DNA from: Sedimentisphaerales bacterium
Lineage (GTDB): Bacteria; Planctomycetota; Phycisphaerae; Sedimentisphaerales; SM23-30
Reading direction: 5' to 3'
Assembly: GCA_016934515.1 (NCBI GenBank)
Contig: JAFGSR010000216.1
Span: 1 to 34,656, forward strand
Length of the DNA: 34,656 nucleotides
Position numbers and translations under genes: made by a program. Shown piece after piece: positions 34,288 through 34,656 of this stretch (its first letter is position 1; each line of letters opens with the position of its first letter). A model generated the notes under the pieces. It made no database searches and was not told the DNA's origin. It saw only the letters and a list, made by a program, of their open reading frames with translations.

Positions 34288-34638
34288 ATGGCTAAACGCA
34301 AAGACATCTTAAACGCCGCCCTAAAAGCCCTCCTGGCAAGTGCCGAAACCGTGCCCTTACTGAAAGTCATCGCAACATTCATCTCCGAATTAGCCTCTTT
34401 ACCCGAGAACCAGCGAAAAACCTTAGACCCCACACTTCCGGACGATCAGTTCAAACAATTATTAATCCAGGCCGAACTGTCAACTACCAACGCCGCCCTT
34501 GCCGCTGCCGGTACCGAACAAATCAAAAAAATGGTTTTAAATTCCTTCAAGCTGACAAAAAATCAGTTAGGTTCTGTTCAGAAAAAGTTGGTTGTTTTTT
34601 TGCCCGGGAAGGCTTGTTTGACTTTCAAGGCAAAGTAA
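34288..34638 (+). CDS. Unrecognised helical protein
   Basis: 116 residues from the ATG at 34288 (a GTG 9 codons earlier is in frame). It is predicted almost entirely helical: ILNAALKALLASAETVPLLK, LLKVIATFISELASLPEN, FKQLLIQAELSTTNAALAAA. No signal peptide or membrane helix. It has a good promoter upstream. The last 20 residues (VVFLPGKACLTFKAK) change character, from helical to strand-like, which could mean a frameshifted end of a longer protein or a small C-terminal domain. I do not recognise the family. Confidence 0.55.
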   Translation: MAKRKDILNAALKALLASAETVPLLKVIATFISELASLPENQRKTLDPTLPDDQFKQLLIQAELSTTNAALAAAGTEQIKKMVLNSFKLTKNQLGSVQKKLVVFLPGKACLTFKAK

Positions 34639-34656
34639 TTTGAGTCATGATAGCCA

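Overview
The window looks like a chromosomal piece of a Gram-negative bacterium, most likely Planctomycetota (best guess Phycisphaerae or a Sedimentisphaerales-like lineage). The reasons are the mix of an LptF/LptG pair, a Gld-type ABC system, an NtrC-like sigma-54 regulator, a GH95 alpha-L-fucosidase, an MFS-HEAT fusion, and intergenic spaces full of short-period degenerate repeats and palindromes. The taxonomic call is inference; no rRNA is present.

Layout. 1-4.2 kb (+): the 3' part of pyrR, then pyrB and pyrC (pyrimidine synthesis), a YacP-like NYN RNase and a PilZ protein. 4.2-6.9 kb: a 77-aa membrane protein (-), tRNA-Leu(TAG) (+), a lipoprotein-type Pcm methyltransferase (+) and a small secreted protein (+). 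7-16.5 kb (-): reading in the transcribed direction, comF, a Fic AMP-transferase with an operator-like repeat array, an isochorismatase-family hydrolase, hemB, rpsO, pnp, then a histidine kinase and its sigma-54 response regulator. 16.6-19.8 kb (+): two LptF/LptG-family permeases (the first unusually large) and a Cys-rich DUF6485 protein. 19.8-25 kb (-): one ABC operon, ATPase, MNT nucleotidyltransferase, permease, GldG-like protein, DUF4340 protein. 25.3-30.3 kb (-): a beta-CASP metallo-hydrolase, a secreted GH95 fucosidase and a CBM9-like lipoprotein. 30.3-34.7 kb: a repeat-rich accessory segment with an IS3-family remnant, an MFS-HEAT fusion and an unrecognised helical protein.

How it fits together. 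The left half is housekeeping: UMP synthesis, RNA turnover (PNPase, S15), haem synthesis and a two-component system. The centre carries lipid and envelope export. The right half suggests polysaccharide degradation (fucosidase plus carbohydrate-binding lipoprotein) and transport.

The most unusual signal lies between the genes. There are (1) degenerate tandem arrays with periods of 7, 8 and 10 bases at many loci, two of which supply the last codons and stops of pyrB and pyrC; (2) a 29-bp palindrome found at both ends of the window in opposite orientation; (3) a nested palindromic element in the presumed pcm leader; (4) two G-quadruplex-like runs inside promoters of identical geometry; (5) a six-copy TACTAAT array in front of the Fic gene; (6) several well-spaced promoters whose expected start falls on or next to the start codon, implying leaderless mRNAs; and (7) a change of strand composition from G-rich to C-rich on the + strand, independent of gene direction, somewhere in the middle of the window.
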